A stretch of 64,000 nucleotides of DNA from positions 64,295,541 to 64,359,540 of the forward strand of contig JAQMRL010000008.1 of NCBI GenBank assembly GCA_035578175.1, given 5' to 3'. Source of the DNA: Catonia carolina (lineage: Eukaryota; Arthropoda; Insecta; Hemiptera; Achilidae). Shown one piece after another: positions 57,601 through 63,875 of the stretch (positions within the stretch are counted from its first letter, which is position 1; every line of letters begins with the position of its first letter). The notes beneath the pieces were generated by a model. The model was given only the letters and a program-made list of their open reading frames with translations. It was not told the DNA's origin and made no database searches. Made by a program: the position numbers and the translations under genes.

Positions 57601-60036
57601 ATTAACATATAATACTTTGTATCCCTGTATATTTAAAATTACGTATGAATAAAGTAATAGTACTGTGAAGTTGGTTACACTGGAAAAGTGGTTAAAAACA
57701 GAGTACTTTTTATGTGTAATTCATTATATTTAATACACTATTAATTTCCAAAAATGTTAATGTATATCCTTTAACCAAAAATAAAACAAGCTTTAATTTG
57801 ATGTATCGTAATTATTTTTACATACAACGGTTCAAAAGATATTGCTGTTTATAGACAGGTGTTTTCTTTTGTGAATCAGACCATAGTGTGACATGATTGT
57901 GGTAATCACTATTGTGATACAGTCATAGTCAGTGTGAAACTGCTTCATTAATCTACATCTTCCTTTTAAGTACTTATTAAATTATTTCAGTTTATTACAC
58001 AGTATGAAATATTTTTTACAGGTTGAATTACATATGAGGTACATCCAATTACAAAGGATATTACAAACAAAAATGGTTGAATTAGAAAGACTATGCCTAC
58101 GTGAAAGAGAACTATTACAAGGTAAATGGAAGACACATAGTTTACCTGCTCGTAAAAAGGCATCTTCAGCTAATAGAACATCTGATGCTAGTACACCAAC
58201 ACATCCAGAAAATGGTATGTTTTATTTTATTCTCTTCATCAAACAATCGCAAAACTATTCGTTCATAGTTTATTTACATTATCAGTTTCATTCTTCAGTT
58301 TCTTAAACATTTTTTTATGTTTATCTTCAAATTAGGAAGAATTATATTTCAATAAATTTATATACATTTCAGGTGATGTACCTTATTGTCGACCTACAGT
58401 TTCAACCGAGGATGTCGCCAAAGCACCACCACAATTTTTATTGTATCCGCCATACCAATACATAGATCCACACAATAGAGCTTATTTATTACAAACAGCT
58501 GGAACACCAAATAGTTCGGGGGAATATCTCGTCAGTTGGCACAGGTCAGTTTTTTGTAGATTTATTTTTACTTTGTTTTGTCTTCACTGCTTATGTGTCT
58601 TAGAAGATCGGAGTATTCAGTCAAGTAGAGCGGACGCCAAATAAGCTTGCCGGTTTTCTGAAGTGCGCAAAAGTTTTATTTTGGTAATGGTGCGCTCGGT
58701 TGCCACACCGAGTGGTGGGGGTCATTGCTGTACTAGTTGTGATCAGAATCATGTCGCTCTCGCAACATTAAATATTGGCTGACCTGAAAACATTGGTCTG
58801 TAATATATTGTATTTGGTAGACGTTAATTGTTGTATATAATGTTTACAATTGAATGTTTTTAACATCGTTAATAGATGATAATTTACATCGTTCAGCACC
58901 TGTGCTTTAATAGGCAGTTCAGTACTAAGACATGAAATCTACCGACTGAATCTGAATTGTTCGTGCAGCTACACCAGCAAGCTTATTTGGCATCCGCTCT
59001 ACTAAAGTCACTCTTTTCACCTTCCTGAGCTCATTATCTCTCTTCCAATTTATTTATATTCTATTATCTCAGTCTAATTTATGGTATCTTCACCTAACCA
59101 TATATTTATGTCTAGTCACATGGACTAATGTATTTTATTTACAAACAAATTCTTGTAATGCATCCTCCCAAACATTTAATTTATAAATTATAATATTAAT
59201 GAAATATCTAAGAACACCAAACACCAGACTTTTACGCAGAATAATTGACCATGCAATGAGATTAAAAACGGATGCTGGTAATGAATACATGTGGCACAAA
59301 GAAATCAAAAGGGATTTACAAGAACTTAGACTAACTCACGAAGATTTAATGGAAAAATCACTCAAATACAAACAGGTCATCAAGGACCACAACCATCGGC
59401 TTACAACACAAAAACGAGAGTATAAGAAGAAAGAATTTTCAGAAGCAGCCAAACAGAAGCGTACTCAGAACATGAGAGAATATCATGCCAAAAAGAGACT
59501 GAAAGCTTCCAAATTGACTAAAGTGGTCCATTGTGGCTAAATAAATACTAAAAAAAAAAAAAGAAATATCTCTTAACATTGTTTTTTGGTTGCATTTTAG
59601 TTTTAAAAGAATTTAGGATCAGGTTGGTGGTACCTCCTTCTTCAGAGTATTATAAAAATTAAAATTCAGAATGGTTGTTCTATTCAGTCATAATATCAAA
59701 TTGGTATAACTGTATAACATATAGAATGTTATTCTATATTTCATTTTTTTATTTTTTTATAAGGTTGTTTTTCTGAAGAATTCTTTTGTTTCTACATTTG
59801 CTTTGTGTCTGTTATCTTCTATGGAACCTAACCAAATATTCTTCTTTTGAATTTTTTCTCTTTTATCCTTTGAGAGCCGGCCGCGTTGGCGATGTTGGTA
59901 ACGTGCTCGCCTCTCATCACGCGGTCTTGGGTTCGAATCCCACTCGGGCATGGCATTTTTTCATACGTTACAAAAATTCATTTCATCCTTCACCGTCTGC
60001 ATTAGCAGCAATTTGCAAAACAGTCGGACGTTAAAC

Positions 60037-60079
<43 letters not shown>

Positions 60080-60659
60080 CCTTTGAGAATATCAGTGTTT
60101 CATAATGTCTGATTTTAAATTTCCTTGTAACGATTTTTGCCACATTCTTTATCAAATTTCTTAAATTCCTTTATTTTCCGTCAAATATGTATTTACCCAT
60201 TCCCTTAAATTTCAAAATCTTTTACTCTTCCTATTGTATCTTCTGCAAAATTTTAAATATATTTTATTTTACATGACAGCAATGATTTATTTTAAATATT
60301 ATAATTTTTCTGTAATAACCCAGATGGTAATATTAATTCTTTGTTGAAACAGTAATTATTCGTCAGGAAGTGAACGTGTAAGAGCAGCCAGCAGAGAGGG
60401 TTCATCTCGCCAAAGACAAAACCAAGGAAGTCAACAGCAGTACAGTGATAGTAGAAGAACAAGCAGTACTGGATTACCAACAGAAATGAGTCGAGGTTAT
60501 CATCAAGCTAACGGTGTTTCAACATCTTCCCATAAAAGTAAAGGTGGGTCGAACAACCATAACAACCACAAAAAACCAACCACAGCAACATCGCAACTCC
60601 ATTCTAATGGTGTAATATGGAAACAGCAAACATGTTTGGAAGCTGAAACACAGATTTAA
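31567..60659 (+). CDS. Tamalin: Tamalin/GRASP-family PDZ scaffold (six exons, 5' end missing)
   Basis: The six exons splice in frame to 340 codons plus a TAA stop. Residues about 22-115 form a PDZ domain: strand TIIVEK, the peptide-binding loop [36 protein letters not shown], and the alpha-B helix starting at His in TDHKTLV, which predicts class I ligands. Residues about 118-155 form a coiled coil ([14 protein letters not shown]...[11 protein letters not shown]) aligning with the cytohesin-binding helix of mammalian tamalin and CYTIP. The rest is low-complexity Ser/Asn/Gln. It ends ETQI, a class I PDZ ligand, where mammalian tamalin ends in ESQL. In mammals the protein links cytohesin ARF-GEFs to receptors such as group I mGluRs; in this species the role is inferred. 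The start codon and upstream exon(s) were not found. Tamalin versus CYTIP orthology is not resolved. Confidence 0.88.
31762..32761. mobile_element. DNA element of about 1 kb with exact 20-bp TIRs
   Basis: 'tcacgttcagaatgcagtac' (31762-31781) is repeated inverted without mismatch at 32742-32761. The element splits a SINE-B copy, and short 'tatagt' matches flank it (31751 and about 32770), a possible target duplication. There is no transposase frame; it contains a LINE end. Superfamily unknown. Confidence 0.75.
31965..32345 (-). pseudogene. LINE 3' end inside the TIR element
   Basis: Minus-strand frame 32247-31978 reads '[19 protein letters not shown]', then '[19 protein letters not shown]' and '[19 protein letters not shown]', the C-terminus of an insect non-LTR RT. 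The GAA-rich tail lies near 31950-31966. Upstream on the minus strand (to 32345) the sequence continues in another frame. Same family as 4560-4800. Confidence 0.85.
33123..33703. other. Unassigned intron sequence
   Basis: AT-rich, nothing recognised. Confidence 0.5.
33704..34106 (+). mobile_element. RetA retroposon, copy 5
   Basis: A full-length but diverged copy ending in an (aac)n stretch. Imperfect flanking duplication 'aatcaataatttt' / 'aatcaatatttta'. Confidence 0.85.
34391..34780 (+). mobile_element. RetA retroposon, copy 6
   Basis: A full-length copy opening with the hairpin 'tgcccataacgggca' and closing 'cctaaacaaca'. Flanked by 'aaacttttaaaa' (34379-34390) and 'aaactttaaaaa' (from 34781), a target duplication with one base difference. 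Confidence 0.9.
34781..35310. other. Unassigned intron sequence
   Basis: No feature recognised beyond the RetA flank. Confidence 0.5.
35311..35450 (+). mobile_element. Degenerate SINE-C
   Basis: 'ctggccttgtggtcagtata', 'aagtctggcattttt' and 'tcggcattagcattaatatg' keep the SINE-C order at low identity. It ends against the GC-rich island. Confidence 0.5.
35490..35569 (-). promoter_or_regulatory. Three consecutive histone-like 3' stem-loops
   Basis: Hairpins on the minus strand: 'ggtctcttccgagacc', 'agtctttctcaagacc' and 'ggcccttttcagggcc', spaced 24 and 40 nt start to start. Each has a 4-nt loop. Stem-loop binding protein recognises such structures in histone mRNA; function here is an inference. 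Confidence 0.55.
35737..35754. repeat. Perfect 18-bp palindrome
   Basis: 'ctgttactatagtaacag' equals its own reverse complement. It lies next to the TATA-like run, between the stem-loop region and the 22-bp tandem repeats. Confidence 0.85.
35797..35895. repeat. 22-bp tandem repeat, about 4.5 units
   Basis: Units of 'acaaaggtctgtcggtatgc' plus two bases, with point changes, run head to tail. They are found nowhere else in the window. Confidence 0.85.
36056..37947. other. Unassigned intron sequence
   Basis: 1.9 kb without a recognised feature. Open frames at 36402-36707 and 37031-37240 have no family motif and no exon-like borders that I can support. Confidence 0.45.
37948..38288. mobile_element. 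Tc1/mariner-type MITE, 341 bp
   Basis: Left end 'cagttcagccgttcttagtt'; right end reverse complemented 'cagtccagcctctcttagtt'. The arms match for about 45 bp. TA flanks both sides (37946-37947 and 38289-38290). Confidence 0.82.
38289..38900. other. Unassigned intron sequence
   Basis: AT-rich, nothing recognised. Confidence 0.5.
38908..39299 (-). mobile_element. RetA retroposon, copy 7
   Basis: Full length, reverse orientation. It runs from 'tgtttaggtcatcagccgaa' to the hairpin 'tgcccgttatgggca'. A likely target duplication is 'attcaataat' just before the start and again near 39320. Confidence 0.88.
39417..39510. mobile_element. Possible pogo-type TIR end
   Basis: 'cagtacgacctctcacatcc' after TA resembles the CAG...CCTCG...ATCCG starts of the other pogo-type elements. 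I could not find a matching second end. Confidence 0.3.
39550..40232 (+). pseudogene. LINE 3' end, longest copy of its family
   Basis: Frames read '[19 protein letters not shown]', '[12 protein letters not shown]', '[18 protein letters not shown]' and 'RKCIEAFEM', then in another frame a 'VLSRVNE' stretch, followed by '[12 protein letters not shown]'-like sequence. It ends 'agagactgatgacagaaaaa'. It serves as the uninterrupted reference for the split copy at 18154-19318 and for 14588-14836. Frameshifts and stops make it inactive. Confidence 0.85.
40233..40837. other. Unassigned intron sequence
   Basis: AT-rich, including a short TA-rich run near 40447-40470. Confidence 0.5.
40838..41875. mobile_element. 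R1 fold-back derivative (two R1 3' ends, inverted)
   Basis: 40838-41487 is R1 in reverse, from its terminal hairpin up to 'actactacttccggttg'. From 41488 the sequence turns round and runs forward through the last 380 bp of R1 to the terminal hairpin at about 41850. Both outer ends are thus the R1 3' end and the opening hairpin is lost. This can be an inverted duplication or two insertions meeting. Confidence 0.75.
41876..42384. other. Unassigned intron sequence
   Basis: Nothing recognised. Confidence 0.5.
42385..42470 (-). mobile_element. R1 3'-end fragment
   Basis: 'ctgtgaaacactcacataac' and 'ccaatgcaaataatgaa' match the last 85 bp of R1. Confidence 0.75.
42518..42835 (-). mobile_element. 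SINE-B, full-length copy
   Basis: Reverse complement of the complete SINE-B unit, from its 'aattaaaaaa' tail to the head 'ctagaccaacccggtgg'. Box B is intact ('ggatttgaacc' reversed). Confidence 0.9.
42998..43140 (-). mobile_element. SINE-C, near-complete copy
   Basis: On the minus strand: head 'gcgactggcttct', box B 'gggttcgattcccgg', then the body with 'ccgtctgcattagcaga' and tail 'agacgtaaaac'. Flanked closely by two SINE-B copies. Confidence 0.85.
43200..43530 (-). mobile_element. SINE-B, full-length copy
   Basis: Complete unit in reverse, more diverged than the copy at 42518; the head reads 'gttgatctagtgaaaaag'. Confidence 0.88.
43598..43650 (+). mobile_element. R1 3'-terminal fragment
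   Basis: 'attggcaagagaaacccgtg' with the hairpin 'gtgagtgtttcac' and a T-run. Only the last 50 bp of R1. Confidence 0.7.
43651..44197. other. Unassigned intron sequence
   Basis: AT-rich, nothing recognised. Confidence 0.5.
44198..44530 (+). mobile_element. SINE-B carrying a 40-bp palindromic insert
   Basis: Complete SINE-B unit ('accaggtcggtctagaggta' to the A-rich end), interrupted at 44301-44340. Sister copies run straight through this point, so the uninterrupted sequence is known. Confidence 0.88.
44301..44340. mobile_element. 40-bp palindromic micro-element with 9-bp target duplication
   Basis: The insert begins 'cagggcc' and ends 'ggccctg'. 18 of 20 base pairs match across its centre ('gagatctc'). 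It is flanked by 'ggttaccgg' at 44292-44300 and 44341-44349. SINE-B copies elsewhere have one 'ggttaccgg' here. CAGGG ends and an 8 or 9-bp duplication suggest a hAT or Mutator-like transposase acting on an element made of little more than its two ends. Confidence 0.8.
44785..45092 (-). mobile_element. SINE-B, full-length copy
   Basis: Reverse unit, from 'ttaaccctaatggtgtgtac' to the truncated head 'caccagaccggtg'. Confidence 0.85.
45238..45750 (+). mobile_element. SINE-B interrupted by Rep-D
   Basis: The part with box B (45238-45290, 'ggttcaaatcctagtag') and the later body (45535-45750, 'gtggttgctttggtgattgg' to 'agggattaaaaaa') are separated by Rep-D copy 2. Confidence 0.75.
45291..45500. 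repeat. Rep-D dispersed repeat, copy 2
   Basis: Aligns with 2880-3140. Being inside a SINE-B copy, it shows that Rep-D is itself mobile or was copied there. Confidence 0.65.
46015..46110 (+). mobile_element. SINE-C body and tail fragment
   Basis: 'ggtctggcatttttttatca' and 'caccgtctgcattagcc' match the SINE-C body. The head is missing. Confidence 0.7.
46111..46452. other. Unassigned intron sequence
   Basis: Nothing recognised. Confidence 0.5.
46453..46830 (+). mobile_element. Degenerate R1 with internal deletion
   Basis: Opening ('tttttactttctcccgccct', 'gtcgatttttcgaaat') joins to the second half ('aagattgcggtcttgatata', 'gtcgtatgagggtttcaaac'). The TG run and middle are missing. Confidence 0.7.
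46831..47562. other. Unassigned intron sequence
   Basis: AT-rich, nothing recognised. Confidence 0.5.
47565..48354 (+). mobile_element. Tc1/mariner-superfamily element with nested inverted repeats
   Basis: The outer TIRs of about 150 bp (47565-47718 and 48207-48354) are almost identical when inverted. They begin 'ccgggtgagcataaag' and are flanked by TA. Inside, about 98 bp of transposase sequence at 47718-47812 is repeated inverted at 47955-48051. A transcript through it would fold into one long, nearly perfect hairpin with a loop of about 140 nt. It is non-autonomous. Confidence 0.88.
47812..48225 (+). pseudogene. Transposase C-terminal half (DDE_3-like)
   Basis: Within the 179-codon frame, the true transposase part starts after the inverted duplication. 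It reads '[19 protein letters not shown]', then '[14 protein letters not shown]' (second catalytic Asp), '[20 protein letters not shown]' (third), '[16 protein letters not shown]' and 'WRELE'. A stop codon at 48176-48178 comes before the family's usual tail, which can still be read just after it. The beginning of the frame is translated TIR and antisense transposase. The N-terminal DNA-binding region and first Asp are missing. Confidence 0.85.
48523..49028 (+). mobile_element. R1, 5' half
   Basis: Opening hairpin at 48530-48562, TG/CG run 48660-48708 and 'ggcgccatgtca'. It breaks off at 'gcggccttagtatgcatta'. Confidence 0.85.
49029..50175. other. Unassigned intron sequence
   Basis: At 49140-49200 'ttggttcagcggttctcgcg' followed by 'acatacaaacag' is a phrase common near transposon ends in insects, but no element could be bounded. 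Short A/T-rich inverted repeats near 49640-49690. The rest is plain. Confidence 0.4.
50176..50962 (+). mobile_element. R1 repeat, copy with short TG run
   Basis: Opening hairpin 50180-50215, a decayed TG run near 50305-50340, 'aaaacggctcctacgatttt', 'ggcgccatgtccgctgaaat', and terminal 'gttagtgtttcacaccaga'. Complete apart from the eroded TG run. Confidence 0.85.
50963..52686. other. Unassigned intron sequence
   Basis: 1.7 kb with no gene or recognisable family. At 51690-51780 a phrase like 'aaactaacaagcaaacgtta' hints at an old transposon end. Confidence 0.45.
52687..52800 (+). mobile_element. SINE-C, tRNA-like head only
   Basis: 'cgtggcctaatggcttgtat' with box B 'caggttcgattaccag'. No acceptor-stem pairing that would make a working tRNA; no SINE tail. 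Confidence 0.6.
53111..53213 (+). CDS. Tamalin: Tamalin-like exon 2 of those found (PDZ core)
   Basis: Phase 0 to phase 1, 34 codons plus one base. Acceptor 'tttttgcag', donor 'gtaaac'. Encodes [20 protein letters not shown] through [10 protein letters not shown], the second and third PDZ strands and the short helix. The segment YGIH..EQ.IEM.T.V corresponds to YGLH..EQ.VEMVT.V of mammalian tamalin. Confidence 0.93.
53350..53517 (-). mobile_element. SINE-B, 5' half
   Basis: Reverse unit keeping head and box B ('ctaggatttgaacca' reversed); the tail is missing. It lies 137 bp after the exon 2 donor. Confidence 0.75.
53545..53735 (-). mobile_element. SINE-C, full-length diverged copy
   Basis: On the minus strand: head 'gccgcattggcgtagttggt', box B 'gggttcgaatctc', body 'catacgttacaaaaaa'. 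Its tail is replaced by a diverged stretch. Confidence 0.8.
53757..53892. repeat. Tandem duplication of about 65 bp
   Basis: 'aagattaatgtttgaggtat' through 'gaattacccagt.aaacatg' occurs twice, back to back. The second copy is broken by the SINE-C insertion that follows. Confidence 0.85.
53893..54045 (+). mobile_element. SINE-C copy with poly(A)
   Basis: 'ttggtaacgtgcttgcctct', box B 'gggttcgaatccc', tail 'ctgtctgcattagcagcaat' and an A-run. The head matches the copy at 59874. Confidence 0.85.
54046..54554. other. Intron 2 remainder with Rep-E
   Basis: The stretch 54255-54370 ('catgataatgtaatgtacaa' to 'ctgttagaataatact') is a Rep-E copy shared with 56080-56260. Otherwise nothing recognised. 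Confidence 0.6.
54555..54682 (+). CDS. Tamalin: Tamalin-like exon 3 of those found (end of PDZ)
   Basis: Phase 1 to phase 0. Acceptor 'tttttacag', donor 'gtaaat'. Encodes [34 protein letters not shown] and LFEDCVRK. His at the start of the alpha-B helix (TDHKT) is the class I specificity residue. Confidence 0.93.
54858..55410 (+). pseudogene. LINE 3' end in intron 3
   Basis: Frame 54867-55133 reads '[15 protein letters not shown]' and '[20 protein letters not shown]'. Frame 55135-55356 reads '[19 protein letters not shown]' and '[14 protein letters not shown]', then 'LNKVIHCGH'. The frames join with a one-base shift or stop. The same ending 'KVxHCG' closes the LINE at 59196-59550. 5'-truncated and dead. 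Confidence 0.8.
55411..56069. other. Unassigned intron sequence
   Basis: AT-rich, nothing recognised. Confidence 0.5.
56070..56262. repeat. Rep-E, two tandem copies
   Basis: 'gataatgtaatgt.caaa' to 'attaatttccatggaac' occurs twice in a row, and once more at 54255-54370 in intron 2. Confidence 0.85.
56447..57042. mobile_element. Probable pogo-type MITE, 596 bp
   Basis: Right end reverse complemented reads 'cagtctataactcgaatcct'; left end reads 'gtcatctataactcgaattc'. TA follows the right end (57043-57044) and precedes the left end. The left CAG is mutated. No coding content. Confidence 0.65.
57043..57477. other. Unassigned intron sequence
   Basis: Contains several 'agtacaaagtac'-type repeats at 57175-57255 but no recognised feature. 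Confidence 0.5.
57480..57883. mobile_element. MITE with about 115-bp inverted arms, 404 bp
   Basis: The left arm 57480-57590 and right arm 57775-57883 pair over 'gaaaacacctgtct', 'aaacagcaatatcttttgaa' and 'acatcaaattaaag'. TA flanks both sides (57478-57479 and 57884-57885). Spacer of about 180 bp, no open frame. Confidence 0.85.
58022..58214 (+). CDS. Tamalin: Tamalin-like exon 4 of those found (coiled coil)
   Basis: Phase 0 to phase 1. Acceptor 'ttttttacag', donor 'gtatgt'. Encodes [20 protein letters not shown] and [15 protein letters not shown], a heptad-patterned helix, then a basic Ser/Thr-rich linker ([18 protein letters not shown]). The helix corresponds to the cytohesin-binding segment of mammalian relatives. 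Confidence 0.92.
58373..58544 (+). CDS. Tamalin: Tamalin-like exon 5 of those found
   Basis: Phase 1 to phase 2, after a short 158-bp intron (acceptor 'catttcag', donor 'gtcagt'). Encodes a Pro/Tyr-rich linker with [20 protein letters not shown] and [10 protein letters not shown]. No domain recognised. Confidence 0.9.
58624..59003. mobile_element. MITE of 380 bp just after exon 5
   Basis: Left end 'agtagagcggacgccaaata' and right end reverse complemented 'agtagagcggatgccaaata' match for about 30 bp ('agcttgc.ggt'). 'agtca' precedes the left end and recurs within a few bases of the right end, a possible target duplication. It starts 80 bp after the exon 5 donor. Confidence 0.78.
59196..59550 (+). 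pseudogene. LINE 3' end in intron 5
   Basis: The open frame 59199-59540 reads '[20 protein letters not shown]', '[20 protein letters not shown]' and '[14 protein letters not shown]', with the close 'TKVVHCG' as in the LINE at 54858-55410. An A-run follows. 113 codons remain open, more than in the other LINE ends here, but the frame is only a C-terminal piece. Confidence 0.75.
59874..60077 (+). mobile_element. SINE-C, full-length copy with about 38-nt poly(A)
   Basis: Head 'gccggccgcgttggcgatgt', box B 'gggttcgaatccc', body 'catacgttacaaaaattcat', tail 'caccgtctgcattagcagca' and 'agtcggacgttaaacc', then a long uninterrupted A-run at about 60038-60077. The intact A-tail points to a young insertion. 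A copy of 'tatcctttgaga' stands at both sides (59865 and 60077), a likely target duplication. Confidence 0.92.
60353..60659 (+). CDS. Tamalin: Tamalin-like terminal exon
   Basis: Starts in phase 2 after the acceptor 'ttgttgaaacag' and ends with TAA at 60657-60659. Encodes a Ser/Arg/Gln/Asn/His-rich tail ([18 protein letters not shown], then Asn/His-rich) and closes [12 protein letters not shown]. The last four residues fit the class I PDZ ligand pattern S/T-X-hydrophobic. Confidence 0.92.
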
Positions 60660-61429
60660 TTACACTTTTTTAAACAACGCAAGTGTTATCAACAACTTCC
60701 ATATAGTCACGTAGGTCAGACATTTTTTTGTTGGTTTAGATACATGAGTATCTAAACAAATCTTAACCAAACTATTCTAACCTTAAATTCATTAATCTGT
60801 TGTATTTAAAGATTCACAAACCTTTCTTCATTTTATCAACTCTGTCAAATCTTTTCATAGTTTGTATTTGTGTATTCTTACATTGTCTATATTTTTAATT
60901 ACACCTAAATAATCTATTTATGTAGAACTGAAAGATTTCATTTGCACTTTTAACTTATTTTTTAAGTATTCACTTAACACAGTGGTAACACTAATTTATC
61001 ATTCAGATAATCATTTCTTCAATTTCTGCACTGTAGTAAGAAAATTCTTAAATTATTGTTACTACAAAAAGATATTCAACAATTGCGAAGTCTGAAAGTT
61101 TTTATCTCCATTTTAACAATGAATTAACACAATATGATATTGATAAGTATTTATATATGTGTCGTATGTATGAAAATTTAAAGTAAAATAACTTTTGATG
61201 AAATTTCGTTACGGATTTTAGTAGATTCCCTTGATTTTATGAAATTGTCTTCTTTTTTATCTGTCTTCAAAGTTTTGTGAGGTTGGGTTTCCCTCCACCT
61301 TTCTCTACTACTAGACAATCTCTCCTCCATTGATTTTTTTGGCATCACATCTTTTTCCCAATTCATACAGGTATATAACTGAATCTTTCACTATTGGTTC
61401 TTTTGGCTCCATTTCTTAAGTACAGCATT
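60660..61429 (+). other. Probable 3' untranslated region
   Basis: AT-rich sequence after the stop. No AATAAA was seen until 62622, so the message may be long or use a variant signal. The minus-strand open frame at 61178-61366 may be a further LINE piece but is not clear. Confidence 0.45.
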
Positions 61430-61990
61430 TTTTTCAGCAGTCTACTATCTTTCATACTACTGACATTACACAGCCATCACAACTTTGTCTAATTATGTAA
61501 TTTTTTGTTCTACCTCTTATCTTCCCCAGCATAGTCTCTTGAACTTTATCTTTGCTGCCTAAGTTTCACAGTTTATCTTCTTTTCACCAGTCCATGTCTT
61601 GGCTGCAAGAGTCAAAATTGGCAGAAATTACGTATTATAAATAACTTTGTTACAATGCATAGAAACTTCTTGATCCCAGACTAAGTCTCTCACCCTTTGG
61701 AAGAAATCACTTACTTTCTGCACCCGTTTACTTAACTCTTTTTCAAATTTTCCATCTGAGTAGAAAACAGGTTCCTCAGTATGTGAAAACTCAGTATATG
61801 AATTCTTTAACTTCCTCCAGCAACTTACCATTTAGCCTTATTCCATTTTCTTGCGTTACCTCCTAACATCCCTTCTGCACCAGCACTTTACTTTGTTCTG
61901 CACTGAATTTCAAACCACACTTGACAATTTCTTTGTTCCACAATTCCAATAAGCTCCAAGATTACTAAATCACCCTCAATTTTTAGGTTG
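61430..61990 (-). pseudogene. Non-LTR RT fragment in the 3' flank
   Basis: Minus-strand frames read 'EEPVFYSDGKFEKELSKRVQ' and 'FFQRVRDLVWDQEVSMHCNK' followed by 'VIYNT', with sequence upstream (61840-61990) still resembling 'FEIQCRTK'-type RT. This is the DG...E...R..K...FF..VRDL region before the YG.E.W block. Many stops and frameshifts: an old insertion. Confidence 0.7.
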
Positions 61991-63340
61991 TAGCGTAAGT
62001 CCACAATAATTCAGTGAAGTTTTTCTTGATATTTATCAGTTTCCTTTTGAAGTTATTGCCTAATTAATTTTAGGATGAATGTACACACAATGCACATTAA
62101 CACTCAAAAATAATATGACTTTTCTGTACGGATTTAATTTTTTTCTATAATGTTCACCCATAAATTACCTTTTTCAATTAAACCATTAGCTTAATTTTTC
62201 ATAAAATTGACGATATTATAAGTTTTAATTAATGACATACATATGTTTAGTTAATCCATTTTTACAGTTAATTTGCGAAAGAGTTCCATATGCAGTAAAC
62301 TTTGTAGTTGATGTGACTTAAACTCGGAAAAAATTTAATATATTATTTGAGAAAAATTTATGCAATTAGATGATATTTTTCAGTTCTATCTATTAATTTG
62401 CATCTCGATTATTTCTAGCCCTTAAAAAAGGGTAAATATGCTTGCTATTAATCTTTAAACCATAAATTACTTATATTTTTGTACTAATTTAGGAAATATT
62501 AAATTTGTTTCTTTGTGAAACTGATACACTATAATTCAACTCAATTAAAATTCCTATCTATATAAAAAATTGCTTGTCATATAATTAAAATTCAATGTAT
62601 AACTACAACAATAACATTAAAAATAAATACAAAACTAAAATTTTATTTTGTAAATAACCATACATGTAAACTCCTTATATTAGTGTAATAAGAATCCTAA
62701 TTATCAGTAACCCCAACATTTCTACATTGCATGATATAAAACTCTGTGCCATTAATAAAATACTATTACTGTTTAGTTAAACATAAATACTACTTTTATG
62801 TTCATAAAAATAAATTTACTGTACATAAAGTATACTTGTTTACATTCAACGTTGTATAATCTGTATTGCAGTTACCATGTTTTCCATGTTTGCTTCAGTC
62901 TGTTGTACTTTTATTCATATCACAAAATACATACATTGACATATGTTTTTGAATAGATTAATCATGTTATTATTAATTTTCTTATATTATGATATTTGTA
63001 ATACAAACATAAATATGTACATATTATTATTGAGTTGCATGTTTGGGCAAAAGTTCCTAAACCAGAGTACTGCGGGACAAAAGTATGTTAAATAATTTTG
63101 TAGGTTAAGTTGTTAATTTGATTAGTTTTTATTTATATGAACCCTTCAATGATCTTCAGTAAATGGTTTTATATCATTGAATTTTGTTGTCCCAGTCAGG
63201 TGAAATTTTAAATGAATTTCCTTGACCGGCTAGTTTCCAAACAATAGAAAAGATAATTGGATTTCATCTTGTATTGTCAATAAAATTCCTGAAGTATTGA
63301 TGAACAGCATACATAAAGGATGGAAGTAATTTTAATTAGA
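61991..63340. other. 3' flank, with candidate poly(A) signal
   Basis: AT-rich. The first AATAAA after the gene's stop is at 62622-62627, with others near 62754 and 63278. None can be assigned without transcript data. Confidence 0.35.
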
Positions 63341-63875
63341 GTTTTGGTATCTCCTCTGAAAATAATGGATTTCATTATACAGCCAGACCTCAATATGCTA
63401 ACATATTACATAATTAATATAATTTACATACAAATAGTAATCCTTGTGTTAAAACGTAGTAGGTAACTTATGTATAACTGAAAATATATGTTAGCAATAA
63501 ATGAATGGTACAACATTATTTGATATCTACAGTGAATAGTCACATTTCACAGTTAGCCAACACCCAAGAGAGATTTCCAGTCCCTTCAGTCTAAGTGAAT
63601 CGGTACTGTGAAATTTAATACTCAACACCCCTAGTAGCAGTGTCCTGGAAGGGATTCAGAAGGGGAATATTTAGGTGCTAATTACAATAGAATGCATTGT
63701 ATAGAAGCTCAATTTTCAAATGTTTTCTGGGAGGATTCTATAACACTCAGACTGATTTACCGTAGATTTGGTTTCCCAATTTTTTTTTGCTGAAAGTTGA
63801 CAACCCTACTCCTTGTTTTATAATGAAACTCCCAGTGTTTTAAACCAGTCTTATAGCTGTTGACCTAAATGAAAA
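63341..63875 (+). mobile_element. Old, disrupted RetA copy
   Basis: 'tctcctctgaaaataatgga' and 'ttatacagccagacct' (63350-63392) match the RetA middle. 'aaaccagtcttatagctgtt' and 'gacctaaa' (63830-63868) match its end. The 430 bp between is longer than in intact copies and unrelated. Confidence 0.55.

Noticed and set aside
58441..58644. Exon 5 reading on past 58544
   Set aside because: The frame continues into intron and MITE sequence, while the donor 'gtcagt' at 58545 joins in phase to the terminal exon.
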